64,000 nt of DNA, taken from an uncultured Treponema sp. Lineage in GTDB: Bacteria; Spirochaetota; Spirochaetia; Treponematales; Treponemataceae. Below the pieces are notes generated by a model that saw nothing but the letters and a program-made list of their open reading frames with translations, did no database searches and was not told the origin of the DNA. Positions 27,201 through 35,882 of this stretch are shown here, piece after piece. Location: NCBI GenBank assembly GCA_934718065.1, contig CAKUZR010000001.1:1-64000 (forward strand), written 5' to 3'. The translations under genes and the position numbers were made by a program. The stretch's first letter is position 1. The number at the start of each line of letters is the position of its first letter.

Positions 27201-27396
27201 AAACTTTTGACTCCAAAAGAATGTCCAGAAACGGCGCTAAAGGAATCCTCTGTTCTTTCAGATTAATTTCGAGCGAATCCGGAGCCACCGCGCATTTTTT
27301 CATTAAATTTTCAGACAAGCAAAAGTAAGCGACATTTGATTTTTCATCATTGTAGAAATTTTCAACAATCGACTTTATTAAATCTTGAGAATTCAT
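24262..27396 (-). CDS. Soluble TPR-rich diguanylate cyclase
   Basis: 1044 residues without membrane segments. The N-terminal ~210 residues are unrecognised. About 215-690 form a helical TPR-like solenoid. About 715-860 look GAF-like (NNVNNLNDSRFSS ... IINIAAANIQAQL). The C-terminal ~170 residues are a GGDEF domain with intact FGGDEFVVV and the inhibitory-site RKVD exactly five residues before GGDEF. It should make c-di-GMP with product inhibition. The layout resembles large solenoid signalling proteins whose P-loop ATPase part has been lost, but no P-loop is visible. TATAAT (27404-27409) ends 7 nt before the ATG, so the mRNA may be leaderless. Confidence 0.85.
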   Translation of the reverse strand: MNSQDLIKSIVENFYNDEKSNVAYFCLSENLMKKCAVAPDSLEINLKEQRIPLAPFLDILLESKVSDELLKKSAYKLQYRTFKTFFKDGFPEDRNDSIILEEIDYEKIRMRETILTLLKKCFCGKAVVFNAQLMSDDALKILMELENLPLNGKIIFCFNALELEKKSSAMKEFLQKISRQNNYYSINTLENFSEDEFSFSPEEKDADFHKIYRELKSYRIFLDIEKAYEIIKEIDHSNILAKANVDEARLLYLEMGIIAFYYGDTDLASFYLNSIIEYQIEDEIDCYTLYYLANVFSRKNMNSVALKYIAKAIAKSKNFMNLPVYALSVMLDYIITEKTDSQYSSEKYLNALEQLEKSGLANNHIYTSLVIPYGVIYDGNLRKQMYPHVEKAMADAEKLGNQFGLSIACHWMGIMMTNEGRKEDAVFWYKKCFKLREEMGDFTSLMKVINGLSYEYLIDTKYLDSYNLINDVIINIFDNKDYSEVIITLYNLARTSFYSRNFEISAALFQTIFNLLSMFDVSDLYMNSFLPEYNDILAYRAMLDFYNGEFMRAKLSFHNMLNNGKPFTPIEEFIKFFLDASLQLEENNKDEAVRIFEKCISDFFAIGVTQEHRIVFMIYEFANFLEKKGFHKEAEEYLVRGFKIAQEKNLVNYTKGKNSVSLEEYLAGVEKFPPLKISLSALEEKAEKERLLIQLHKQLRNSKFLNKISTNNVNNLNDSRFSSNIVQAVLDYTMADAVFLAEKKENQWSMLGIALRENIKQPSGSEWEKLVESKKLVSQKLCNGGDQQPIFVNLSRFEFVGGMIIYLQKKFLLNSEELNIINIAAANIQAQLVMLKQNEHLAVISATDQLSMLNNRRALHNHLSLESEMIRRYEKKRNLYMHDAISFIDLDNFKYYNDTFGHEAGDLLIASFARLLKEIYRKVDFVARFGGDEFVVVLPNTNCAEAARAAERLYEGLEKKEHFLPELEKLLGKKLDIPEGKKLGFSMGISSNSDTDNISDLDTTMTNADKALYYSKQHRKGSVTIWADIKDEFNESKMLDMPER

Positions 27397-27403
27397 TTTC
27401 TCA

Positions 27404-27431
27404 ATTATATCATATTCGTTTTTTTTGGCAA
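27404..27431 (-). promoter_or_regulatory. Promoter of the TPR-GGDEF gene
   Basis: Minus strand: -35 TTGCCA (27426-27431), 16-nt spacer, -10 TATAAT (27404-27409). Only 7 nt separate the -10 from the ATG, so transcription should start at or next to the start codon. Confidence 0.65.
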
Positions 27432-27454
27432 ATTTTATAGAAAATTCTCTTTGC

Positions 27455-27483
27455 TTGCGTTACAGGAAATTTGATTTTATAAT
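27455..27483 (+). promoter_or_regulatory. Promoter of the acyl-CoA ligase gene
   Basis: -35 TTGCGT (27455-27460), 17-nt spacer, -10 TATAAT (27478-27483), giving a short leader with TTTGGAG before the ATG at 27509. Divergent from the TPR-GGDEF promoter about 25 bp away. Confidence 0.65.
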
Positions 27484-27508
27484 CGTTCTATCACTATTTG
27501 GAGACATC

Positions 27509-29431
27509 ATGGAACAAACAGTACCAAAACTATTAAGAAAGTCTGCAATGGAATGGCCGGAAACTGTAGCTCAATTTTCACGCAGAAAAGACGGAGAATT
27601 TGAACCGGTAACTTACCGCGAGCTTTATCAAAAAGCGCTGGATTTTGGAGCGGGACTTCTTTCAATAGGAATCAAACGTGGAGATTTAATCGGACTTATT
27701 TCAGACAACAGAAAAGAATGGCTTCAAGCTGACATGGGAATCATGGCAATCGGCGCGACAGACGTTCCACGCGGATGCGACGCGACTCTTCTGGACTTGG
27801 AAGCGATTTTTACAATCACGGAAACAAAATATATTGTCACAGAAAATTCTGCCCAGGTGAAGAAAATTCTTTCAATAAAAGAAAAACTTCCGTTCATAAA
27901 GGAAATCATTGTTTTCGACGAGCCGACTGAAGAAATTCTTGCCGAGGCGAAAAATTTCGGCATAACAATTTATTCTTTCGCAGAAATCCTGAAATTCGGC
28001 CAGACATTCCGGATTGAACACAAGGACGAAGTTGAAAACGAACTTGAAAAAGGGAAAAATTCCGACCTTGCCTGCATTATTTTTACTTCGGGAACAACTG
28101 GAACTCCAAAGGGCGTAATGCTGAGCCACGGAAATTTCCTTGCGCAGCTGGAGGAGCTTCCGGAGCGAATCATGATAAATCCAGGCGAAAAAGCGCTTCT
28201 GGTTCTTCCTGTATGGCACGTTTTTGAGCGCGAAGTTGAATATGTAATTCTTATCCAGGGCGGCTCGCTTTGCTATTCAAAGCCAATCGGAAGCATTCTT
28301 CTTGCGGACTTGAAAAAGCTGAACCCAACGCTGCTTCCAGCCGTTCCGCGCGTTTTTGAAGCCGTTTACGACGGAATTCTGCGCAAAATGCGGAAAACCG
28401 GCGGAATCGTGAACGCGCTGTTCAATTTCTTTACAAAAGTCGCAATTCTTCACAGCCGAATGCACCGGCTTATGTTCAACCAGAACGTATGCTTCACCAG
28501 ATATTACACAGTTGCATGGTGGTTCGCATTTATTATTCCGTGGTGCTTGCTCTGGCCGTTAAAGCTTCTTGGAAACCTGCTTGTTTTCCGAAAAATAAAA
28601 GCTATGCTTGGAACAAATTTCCGCGCAGGAATTGCCGGCGGCGGCGCTTATCCGCCAGTGCTTGACGATTTTTTCTGGGCAATCGGCGTAAAAATCGTGG
28701 AAGGATACGGACTTACAGAAACCGCTCCAGTTATTTCAGTACGGCCAATCGCCGCTCCTGTTTTTGGAAACGTCGGCTCGCCAATCCGCGGAGTAAAATG
28801 CCGCATTGTTGACCCGGACGACGGATTCGTTCTGAAGCGCGGACAGTTCGGCGCAGTTCAGATAAAAGGCCCGACCGTAATGCAAGGCTACTACAAACGT
28901 CCCGACTTGACCGCAAAAACCATGACTGTTGACGGCTGGCTGGACACAGGCGATTTGGGCTATCTTTCAATCCACGACGAGATTGTTCTGAAAGGACGAA
29001 AAAAGGACACAATCGTTCTGCTTGGCGGAGAAAACGTTGAGCCGCTCCCGATTGAGCTTAAGCTTTCTGAATCGCGCTACATCAGGCAGGCTGTTGTTGT
29101 CGGCCAGGACAAGCATTATCTTGGCGCGCTGATTCTTGTTGAAGAAGATGAAGTGAAAAACTTTGCCGCGGAAAACGGAATTCAGTACGACACTTACGAA
29201 AATTTAATCAACTCTGAATCAATCCAGAAACTTTTTGAAAGCGAAGTCAGCTCCCTCATCAATTCAAAGAATGGATTCAAAATGTTCGAGCGAATCAACA
29301 AATTCGCCCTGATTACAAAACCATTCGAAGTTGGCGTGGAGCTTTCCGCAAAACAGGAAATTATGCGCTACCGGCTTACTGAAATCTACAAAGACCAGAT
29401 TAAAAAAATCTTTGCAGATGACAAAAATTAA
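27509..29431 (+). CDS. Long-chain acyl-CoA ligase (AMP-binding)
   Basis: 640 residues, ANL superfamily adenylate-forming enzyme that activates fatty acids to acyl-CoA. The ATP signature IIFTSGTTGTPKGVMLSH is intact. The VEGYGLTETAPVIS motif, GWLDTGDLG and the ELKGRKKD-type hinge (EIVLKGRKKDTIVLLGGENV) follow. A hydrophobic segment (VAWWFAFIIPWCLLWPL) after the ATP motif is typical of the bacterial FadD/FAA1-like group with membrane contact. The start is at ATG 27509 with GGAG 7 nt upstream; the longer frame begins in the promoter. Its stop overlaps the convergent Rsm22-like gene by 4 nt. Confidence 0.88.
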   Translation: MEQTVPKLLRKSAMEWPETVAQFSRRKDGEFEPVTYRELYQKALDFGAGLLSIGIKRGDLIGLISDNRKEWLQADMGIMAIGATDVPRGCDATLLDLEAIFTITETKYIVTENSAQVKKILSIKEKLPFIKEIIVFDEPTEEILAEAKNFGITIYSFAEILKFGQTFRIEHKDEVENELEKGKNSDLACIIFTSGTTGTPKGVMLSHGNFLAQLEELPERIMINPGEKALLVLPVWHVFEREVEYVILIQGGSLCYSKPIGSILLADLKKLNPTLLPAVPRVFEAVYDGILRKMRKTGGIVNALFNFFTKVAILHSRMHRLMFNQNVCFTRYYTVAWWFAFIIPWCLLWPLKLLGNLLVFRKIKAMLGTNFRAGIAGGGAYPPVLDDFFWAIGVKIVEGYGLTETAPVISVRPIAAPVFGNVGSPIRGVKCRIVDPDDGFVLKRGQFGAVQIKGPTVMQGYYKRPDLTAKTMTVDGWLDTGDLGYLSIHDEIVLKGRKKDTIVLLGGENVEPLPIELKLSESRYIRQAVVVGQDKHYLGALILVEEDEVKNFAAENGIQYDTYENLINSESIQKLFESEVSSLINSKNGFKMFERINKFALITKPFEVGVELSAKQEIMRYRLTEIYKDQIKKIFADDKN

Positions 29432-30843
29432 ACCGTAATCAAAACTGCGCCTGATTTTTTATCTTTTTCCAGAATGTCCGAGCTTTGCTGCATGGACATT
29501 TTTATTTTGTCCCCGGACTTCAGCTTTTTGCCGCTGGCATTAACCAGAAGAACCATTCCTTCCGGCGAGCATGAATAAAAACCAGCCCTATGCGGCGGAA
29601 GCAGAATCGGATCTGAAACAACATCCACAAAAAAAGTTTTCCCGGAATTTTCAGCTTTTGCAGAATCTTTTTTTGTTCCGGCAAAAATAAAGCTGATTAC
29701 AGCCCGTTCCTTCGGAAGCCCCGCGCTTTCAGAAAGTTTCAGCAGTTTTTTCGGCGCATTTTCCGTTGAAAATGAAAAATTGCACCATTTCGCGCTTCCG
29801 CCGTACCTGGCATGATTTCCGTCCATTGAGCAAACGCCCTGATGTGAACAAGGCGCAACAATCGGATGTCCGTTTTTGATAAAACGTTCCCGCATAAGAC
29901 TTATAAAACGCCCGGAAACAGGCATTCCCGGCTCGGCAATAAAAAACGAGCAGCGTTCATCCGCATACGCAAGAAGATTCTGAATCTGCGCATCCGCGAT
30001 TTTTTCCGGAGTTTCGTGTTCTTTCTGATAAAGCTCATTGAACATATTCGCGCAGGCAATAAAATTCGCTTTTTTCCGGATTGAAGTTCCAATTCCGCCT
30101 TTCACACGGATTATATTCCAATGCGGCAAAGAATTTTCATCCGACGGACGCGCCTTGGCCGCAATCGAAAGATACAAATCCTCGCCCGCCGACATTGTGC
30201 TTTGCGAAATATCCATCGCGTAAACCGTAAGCTTTTTGTTTCTAAGCTCAGGACGGCTTAACCAAAGCGCAGAAATAACCGTAAGCGGCCCGGAACCAAT
30301 ATCCAGAATCACATCGCCGTCATTCAAGGCAAAAGAATCAGAAGAAATATTTGAAAAAACTCTGGTCAGGCGCACAAGATTCCACCACGTAAAATAGCGG
30401 ATGTAAGCCGAAAGCTCCTGGTTCGCGTTCATATATCCAGCGCGGCGGGTGCCTCGTTCATCGGTAAGCTGGTGGGAAAGCGCACGGATATCTTTTGAAA
30501 GATTCTGCATCTGCCGGCTGTTCAAAGGCCGAACGCCCTGCACAATTTCATCAAAATTTTCCAGAACTTTCACCGCATCTTCCGGAAGTTTCTTGAAATC
30601 AAACATATTTCTGGTTTCAAGAATTTTTGCGTCAGCCTTGGAAAAACTGTTTTTTTCAGAAGATTTTTCATAAATCTGCTGAATTTTGTTTTTTTTGTCT
30701 ATTCCGCGGCGTTTTTCATCAAAAAATTTGTCGCGTTCCTTGTTAAATTCTTTTCGTTCTATTTTTTCGGCAGAAATTTTCGAAGACTTTTTTTTCTTGA
30801 AATTGTCATACCATTTGTTTTCATTAAAATTTTCTTTTTTCAT
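29428..30843 (-). CDS. Rsm22-like small ribosomal subunit methyltransferase
   Basis: 471 residues. A Lys-rich N-terminal extension (~1-70, no fold visible) precedes a Rossmann SAM-dependent methyltransferase: DVILDIGSGPLTVISAL is the SAM-binding motif I. The distal part has the Rsm22 family blocks FIAEPGMPVSGRFIS, VAPCSHQGVC and KWCNFSFS, where the Cys residues may bind a metal or Fe-S cluster. It ends with a TRAM-like segment (GFYSCSPEGMVLLV). Rsm22 proteins are associated with the mitochondrial small ribosomal subunit; the substrate in bacteria is not fixed. It precedes nothing in an operon and is convergent with fadD-like. Confidence 0.8.
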   Translation of the reverse strand: MKKENFNENKWYDNFKKKKSSKISAEKIERKEFNKERDKFFDEKRRGIDKKNKIQQIYEKSSEKNSFSKADAKILETRNMFDFKKLPEDAVKVLENFDEIVQGVRPLNSRQMQNLSKDIRALSHQLTDERGTRRAGYMNANQELSAYIRYFTWWNLVRLTRVFSNISSDSFALNDGDVILDIGSGPLTVISALWLSRPELRNKKLTVYAMDISQSTMSAGEDLYLSIAAKARPSDENSLPHWNIIRVKGGIGTSIRKKANFIACANMFNELYQKEHETPEKIADAQIQNLLAYADERCSFFIAEPGMPVSGRFISLMRERFIKNGHPIVAPCSHQGVCSMDGNHARYGGSAKWCNFSFSTENAPKKLLKLSESAGLPKERAVISFIFAGTKKDSAKAENSGKTFFVDVVSDPILLPPHRAGFYSCSPEGMVLLVNASGKKLKSGDKIKMSMQQSSDILEKDKKSGAVLITV

Positions 30844-30864
30844 ATCAAATTTTCAGTTTTGAAT

Positions 30865-31185
30865 TTATTTTTTCGCAAATTTTTTTATCTCAAAATACAA
30901 ATCCGTCAAATCTTTTCTAAGCTCGCTGATTTGGCGAATTAGCTCGGCATTGTCATTCACGGAATCAACTTCCGAAATCAGCTGGTCGCGCGCGCCTTCA
31001 ATCGTAAATTTCTTTTCATAAATCAAAAATTTCAGGCGCATTACAAGCTCAAGCTCACGCTGCGAATAAATTCTGCGGCCGCCAATATCTTTTTGCGGCG
31101 CAAATCCGGGAATAATTTCTTCCCAGTAGCGCAAAACATGAGCTTTCACACCTGTAATTTCTTCAACTTGCCCGATTGAATACAT
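30865..31185 (-). CDS. MerR-family regulator
   Basis: 106 residues: MerR winged helix (YSIGQVEEITGVKAHVLRYWEE, then DIGGRRIYSQRELELVMRLKFL) with a short C-terminal coiled-coil for dimerisation and no cysteine-rich effector loop, as in the small MerR proteins of the RacA/HTH_17 type. The start is ATG 31185 because it overlaps the der stop codon as TGATG, a coupling arrangement; a longer frame into der is unlikely. It is the last gene of a ptsI-der-merR run and is followed by the Rsm22-like gene. Confidence 0.83.
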   Translation of the reverse strand: MYSIGQVEEITGVKAHVLRYWEEIIPGFAPQKDIGGRRIYSQRELELVMRLKFLIYEKKFTIEGARDQLISEVDSVNDNAELIRQISELRKDLTDLYFEIKKFAKK

Positions 31186-32684
31186 CAATTGCTGAATTCC
31201 CTGTCTTCCCACTTTTTTCGGCTGGCTTTCATTTCCAGCTGAACAGGAATTTTGTCAAATCCCAAATCCTGACGAATTCTGTTTTTCAAGTAAGTAACGT
31301 AAGTTTCAGGAACAACTTCCGGCCGCGTTGCAAAAATTATAAAATTCACCGGATTCACGCTTTTCTGCGTCATATAACGTATTTTGAAATGCGCGGTTTT
31401 GCTTGCCGGCGGCGGATATTTGAAAAGCCAGTCCTTCAACGCCATATTCAGAGCCGTTGTAGGAATTTTGTGGTTAAGCTGGTTGTAAAGCTCAATGCAT
31501 TCATTCAGCAACGCTTTGATTCCCGTTCCTTCAAGCGCGGAAAGCGTAAGAATCGGCGCAAATTCCATCTGCCCGAACATAATGTTTATCCATTTTTTTG
31601 TATCTCTGATAACTTTTCGGCTCTGGTCTTCTTTCAAATCCCATTTGTTCAGAACAAAAATAATTCCCCGGCCGCGTTCATACGCAAGGCTGCAAATTTT
31701 TTTATCCTGCTCGGCAAGACCTTCCATCGCGTCAATCATAAGAAACACAACATCACAGCGGTCCAGAGTTTTTATCGCACGGTTCACTGAATAATATTCA
31801 ACATTTTCATGAACTTTCGCCTTCCGCCGAATTCCCGCCGTGTCCAGAACCTGAAATTTCTTTCCGCCGTACTCAAATCCGCCTTCAACCGTATCTCTTG
31901 TTGTTCCAGCATAGTTAGAAACAATCGAGGCATTTGAATGTGTAAGCCTGTTTGAAAGCGTTGATTTTCCGGTGTTCGGTTTTCCCATGATTGCAATCCG
32001 GATTGGCTCTTCAACAGAAATTTCCTTCACTTTTGAAAAATCCAGCCTTGAAACCAGATAATCAGAAAGCTCCGAAATATTATCGCCGTGCTGCGCAGAA
32101 ATGAAAAACATTTTCTTGAAGCCAAACTGCGCGAAATTCCACGCGACACTTTCGTTTCTTCCGCCTTCAGTTTTATTAACAGCCGCAACAACTTTGTTCC
32201 AGTAAGGTCTTAGCTCCTGAATGAATTCCTCGTCCTCGCCGGTTATCTGCCCCGCTTCCAGCAAAAGCAAAATCAAATCCGCTTTTTTTATCATTTCAAG
32301 GGAACGCTCAACAACCAGGTCATCCAGAACCGCTTCCATAGTTCCAACATCGCGCGTAAGTTTATATCCGCCGGTATCCATAAGATGAACAGGCTTGCCG
32401 TTCAGCATTGCAGTTGCTTCAACAGGATCACGGGTTACACCAGGCGTCGGATCAACAATCGCAAGGCGACGCTGCAAAAACCTGTTGAAAAGCGTTGATT
32501 TTCCAACATTCGGGCGACCAGCAATCACCAGAAGCGGCGTTCCTTCATATTTTTTCCGGGCAATTCCGTTAATGCGTTCCTCGAGCCCCTCGTCTTCAGG
32601 AGCCCCGTATTCGCTTTCATTGTTTCCAGAAATTTCCTGCCCGTTTTTTAGAATTTCTTCATTGATATTTTTTTCTTCTGCCAT
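31185..32684 (-). CDS. der: Ribosome-assembly GTPase Der (EngA)
   Basis: 499 residues. Two tandem G domains: GRPNVGKSTLF (about 56-66) and GKPNTGKSTLS (about 237-247), each with switch sequences (DTGGYK, DTAGIR) and NKxD-type motifs (NKTE, NKWD), then a C-terminal KH-like domain. It acts in 50S subunit assembly. The first ~45 residues are a non-conserved acidic extension (NINEEILKNGQEIS ...). It follows ptsI by 9 nt and has AAAGGAATAAA as ribosome site. Confidence 0.93.
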   Translation of the reverse strand: MAEEKNINEEILKNGQEISGNNESEYGAPEDEGLEERINGIARKKYEGTPLLVIAGRPNVGKSTLFNRFLQRRLAIVDPTPGVTRDPVEATAMLNGKPVHLMDTGGYKLTRDVGTMEAVLDDLVVERSLEMIKKADLILLLLEAGQITGEDEEFIQELRPYWNKVVAAVNKTEGGRNESVAWNFAQFGFKKMFFISAQHGDNISELSDYLVSRLDFSKVKEISVEEPIRIAIMGKPNTGKSTLSNRLTHSNASIVSNYAGTTRDTVEGGFEYGGKKFQVLDTAGIRRKAKVHENVEYYSVNRAIKTLDRCDVVFLMIDAMEGLAEQDKKICSLAYERGRGIIFVLNKWDLKEDQSRKVIRDTKKWINIMFGQMEFAPILTLSALEGTGIKALLNECIELYNQLNHKIPTTALNMALKDWLFKYPPPASKTAHFKIRYMTQKSVNPVNFIIFATRPEVVPETYVTYLKNRIRQDLGFDKIPVQLEMKASRKKWEDREFSN

Positions 32685-32693
32685 TTTATTCCT

Positions 32694-34412
32694 TTAAAGC
32701 TTATTCAATTTTTTTGAAGAAATTGCCTGAAGCTCAGCAATCGTAAACTGAGAAAGCAATTTTTTTGCACGGCAAATCATTTTTGAGCCCATGCTAAGTT
32801 TTCTGATTCCCATTCCGCCAAGCACAAGAATGCTGTCATGCCGGCTAGCCATTTCTCCACACACAGAAACAGGAATATTTTGTTTTTTCGCATTCATAAT
32901 TGTCATATCAATAAGGCGCAGAACTGCAAGATTGAATTCATCGTACAAATTGCTGACGTTTGAATTTTCCCGGTCAACGCCAAGCGTATACTGCGTTAAA
33001 TCGTTCGTTCCAAGCGAAAAGAAATCGCTGACTTTTGCAAGGCAATCGCTTGTAAGCGCCGCGGCCGCCGTTTCAACCATTATACCAATAGGAACTTTTT
33101 CATTAAATTTTATTCCTTCAGACACAAGCTCATTGCGCACAGACTCCGCAAGTTCAAGGCATTTTTCAACCTGCTCAGTTGAAGTAATCAGCGGAAGCAT
33201 AATCCGCAAATTTCCGTAAACGCTCGCCCGGTACAAAGCCCTAAGCTGAGTTTTAAAAATCTGCGGATAAGCAAGGCTAAGCCTGACAGCACGCATTCCC
33301 ATAAGAGGATTTTTTTCCTCAAAATGCGGCATATCAACTGAATTTATAAATTTATCGCCGCCGGCATCAAGCGTTCTGATTGTAACCGGTTTTCCATCCA
33401 TAATTTGCAGAACTTTTTTGTACGCCTCAAACTGCTTGTCTTCATCAAAAGCCCGCGCCGAAACGTGATGAGCCCCGTCCGCCATGCTCATATACAAAAA
33501 TTCCGTCCTGAAAAGCCCGATTCCGTCTGCACCGCATTTCACGGCCATTTCCGCTTCTTCCGGAGAACCAATATTCGCATAGATTTTAAATTCCACGCCG
33601 TCTTTTGAAAGCGCCGGTTTGCCAAGATATTCATCGAGCAGCTTTTGTTCCGCCTGCTCCTTCTGAATTTTCAGCTTAAAATCATTCAGAGTCTGCTCGT
33701 CCGGCTCGGCAAGAATTTCGCCGGCTTCAGTGTCAACAATTACGGTTTCGCCATTCTGGATTTTTTTCTTTATGCTTTTTTCGTTCAGCCCGACAACTGT
33801 AGGAATTCCAAAATTGCGCGCAAGAATCACAACGTGGCTTGAAAGTCCGCCTTCCGTAAGCGCAAGCCCCGCAATTTTCTTTTTTGAAAGGATAATCGTG
33901 TCAGTCGGGCTAAGCGTTGTTGTAACAATAACACTTCCATCCGGAACCTGCGTAATGTCAAACGGATGAATATCGAGCATTTCGTTCAGAACCTGCCCGA
34001 AAATATCCGTAATATCCTGGGCGCGCTCAGCCAAATATTCATTTCCTGCATTGCGGAGTTTGGAAGCGTATTCCTCCGCCTTGAAATTAACGGCATATTC
34101 AATGTTGTACAGATTCAGCTCAAAATAATCGCGGAGTTCCTTCAGAAAAACCGGATCCGCCAGCATCAAAATGTAAGTTTCAAAAATTTCACGCTGAATG
34201 TCAGTTTTTTTGTCTTTCGGAAGCTGCTCCAGTTTTGCGGAAACATCAGATTTTACAGAATTTATTGCTTTTTCAAATCTTGCCCAGTCTTTTTCAACCT
34301 GAGTTTTATCTATTTTTTTTTGCGGAATAACTCTTTTTACAGCGTCAGGAATTCTAAACGCCGGTCCGATTCCCGTTCCATCCGCAGCTGAAATACCAAA
34401 AAAAACTTCCAT
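32694..34412 (-). CDS. ptsI: PTS enzyme I (PEP-protein phosphotransferase)
   Basis: 572 residues, full length for EI. The N-terminal HPr-binding/swivel part contains the phosphorylated His in GGLSSHVVILARNFGIPTVVG (about residue 190). The PEP-binding TIM barrel has GADGIGLFRTEFLYM and the catalytic Cys in VSVCGEMASRH. It starts the phosphorelay from PEP to HPr. No PTS sugar permease is in the window, so here it may serve regulation or distant permeases. A promoter lies at 34422-34451 and the ATG has no ribosome site, so the mRNA may be leaderless. Confidence 0.93.
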   Translation of the reverse strand: MEVFFGISAADGTGIGPAFRIPDAVKRVIPQKKIDKTQVEKDWARFEKAINSVKSDVSAKLEQLPKDKKTDIQREIFETYILMLADPVFLKELRDYFELNLYNIEYAVNFKAEEYASKLRNAGNEYLAERAQDITDIFGQVLNEMLDIHPFDITQVPDGSVIVTTTLSPTDTIILSKKKIAGLALTEGGLSSHVVILARNFGIPTVVGLNEKSIKKKIQNGETVIVDTEAGEILAEPDEQTLNDFKLKIQKEQAEQKLLDEYLGKPALSKDGVEFKIYANIGSPEEAEMAVKCGADGIGLFRTEFLYMSMADGAHHVSARAFDEDKQFEAYKKVLQIMDGKPVTIRTLDAGGDKFINSVDMPHFEEKNPLMGMRAVRLSLAYPQIFKTQLRALYRASVYGNLRIMLPLITSTEQVEKCLELAESVRNELVSEGIKFNEKVPIGIMVETAAAALTSDCLAKVSDFFSLGTNDLTQYTLGVDRENSNVSNLYDEFNLAVLRLIDMTIMNAKKQNIPVSVCGEMASRHDSILVLGGMGIRKLSMGSKMICRAKKLLSQFTIAELQAISSKKLNKL

Positions 34413-34421
34413 AATCTATTA

Positions 34422-34451
34422 ATTTTAACGGAAAGAACATTCTCTAGTCAA
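34422..34451 (-). promoter_or_regulatory. Promoter of ptsI-der-merR
   Basis: Minus strand: -35 TTGACT (34446-34451), 18-nt spacer, -10 TAAAAT (34422-34427). Nine nt separate the -10 from the start codon. Confidence 0.6.
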
Positions 34452-34476
34452 CGAACTGCGCCTTTCAGATTTATTT

Positions 34477-35721
34477 TTAAAGCTGACTCACAGCCTCGTC
34501 ATACCAGGAATAACGGTTTTTTATCCAGTTTGAAAAATATTCAACTTCCATCTTATGGTTTTTCCGGTCTTTCCAACCTTTTGTGTGCGGCCATTGCCTT
34601 TTTCCAAAAGACGGATAAACCCGGTTGTTCAAGTCAATCGCGTTTTTCAGCAAAAGACTTTGCTCGGAAAGCCAGTTTTCCGCATCCAGAATGACAGATT
34701 TCTTTTCGTTCCAGCGTTTTTTCACAGCTTTTCTGAACGCTTCCATTTCCCAAAGGCGGCTGTACCATCCGTTTGTATTCACCCAGAATCCGTCTGTTTT
34801 TTCGCAGTCATCCCAGGCAATATTTCCAAAAGCAAGGTCAAAATCCCACGCCGGGCCCATAAAAAGCTTTCCGGAATTTGTGTCGTAATACATAAAGCAC
34901 GAAGCCTGAAATCTTGCGTCGTGATTTTTTGAAAAATCATTTATAATAAACCAGTCAACGAACGAATCCAAGTCAAGATATTTTCCAAGCTCCGAATCGT
35001 TCCAGCCCAGCCCTGAATAAATTTTATCCTCAAAAGACTGAAGAATATGATTCCAGGAAATATAATCATCGCGCGACGCTTCCGGCGAACGAATGCTGAA
35101 TTTGAATCCCTTCTGCGAAACAAAATTATATTCCTTGTCCATGCGCGAATTTACGCACGCAAGAAACGAACCCGGCCCGCAATATTCCGCAAGGCGGCCG
35201 CTTTCCATTTCAACTTTTTCAGTAAGCTCGTAAAGTCCGCTGTATTTTCCGTTGACTATCAGCGTAATAAAACGGCTCGAAGGCGTCCATAAAAAATTAT
35301 TCCACGCGTTTTTCGCCAGATTTTCAGCATAAAATTTCCTGAGCGTCGACTTATCAGCAGTATTTGCCATTAAAATCCATTTTTTTCCGCTCGGAAGCCC
35401 GGCCAGCGGCGCATTTTTTTCCAAGGACAAAAGATAAGGCTTCTTGTAAAGCTCCCGCGTAACCCAGGTTGTATTTCCGTGCCCGCGGATTTTGCATTTT
35501 CCATAAAATTCATCCAGAACATAATTAGCATTCACGTAAGATTCCTTCTTTGAAATCCGTTTGTTGCCTTCTGTTACAATATATAAAATCGGAAGATTCA
35601 GTTTTTTGCACTTTTCAACCGTAATATGATTCAGCGCGGACGCAACAAAAAACAGCAGCATAGAAAAAAGCATAAATCCATAGATAATTCTCCGCCGCAC
35701 TTTTGAACTTTTTATCAGCAT
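34477..35721 (-). CDS. CotH-family atypical kinase, membrane-anchored
   Basis: 414 residues: one N-terminal membrane helix (~12-28) and an extracytoplasmic CotH domain (PF08757). Visible blocks are IRGHGNTTWV with the preceding LPILYIVTEG, KWILMANTADKSTLRKFYAENLAK, YSGLYELTEKVEM, DWFIINDFSKNHDA and the metal-binding GPAWDFDLAFGN. CotH proteins are secretory-pathway-type protein kinases; bacterial targets outside spore coats are mostly unknown. It is divergent from the VTC and DUF4956 genes, a pairing seen in many genomes. TATACT lies 6 nt before the start codon and no ribosome site is seen. Confidence 0.87.
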   Translation of the reverse strand: MLIKSSKVRRRIIYGFMLFSMLLFFVASALNHITVEKCKKLNLPILYIVTEGNKRISKKESYVNANYVLDEFYGKCKIRGHGNTTWVTRELYKKPYLLSLEKNAPLAGLPSGKKWILMANTADKSTLRKFYAENLAKNAWNNFLWTPSSRFITLIVNGKYSGLYELTEKVEMESGRLAEYCGPGSFLACVNSRMDKEYNFVSQKGFKFSIRSPEASRDDYISWNHILQSFEDKIYSGLGWNDSELGKYLDLDSFVDWFIINDFSKNHDARFQASCFMYYDTNSGKLFMGPAWDFDLAFGNIAWDDCEKTDGFWVNTNGWYSRLWEMEAFRKAVKKRWNEKKSVILDAENWLSEQSLLLKNAIDLNNRVYPSFGKRQWPHTKGWKDRKNHKMEVEYFSNWIKNRYSWYDEAVSQL

Positions 35722-35882
35722 ATAAAAAGTATAAATATTATTTTAAAAAAAACAATTCAAAAATGTTGAAAAATAATCCGTTCTTTTGCTTAAACCCATT
35801 TACTAAAATGCAAAAACAATGTAAATTCTATGTTAAATAATTAGTCTATTTTTGGATTAATTAATTTTAAACTATTTTAGAA
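35722..35882. promoter_or_regulatory. AT-rich divergent promoter region, cotH / VTC
   Basis: 161 bp, very AT-rich. A TATACT hexamer precedes cotH on the minus strand. On the plus strand TATTTT precedes the VTC start by 4 nt. No dyad operator is clear. Confidence 0.4.
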
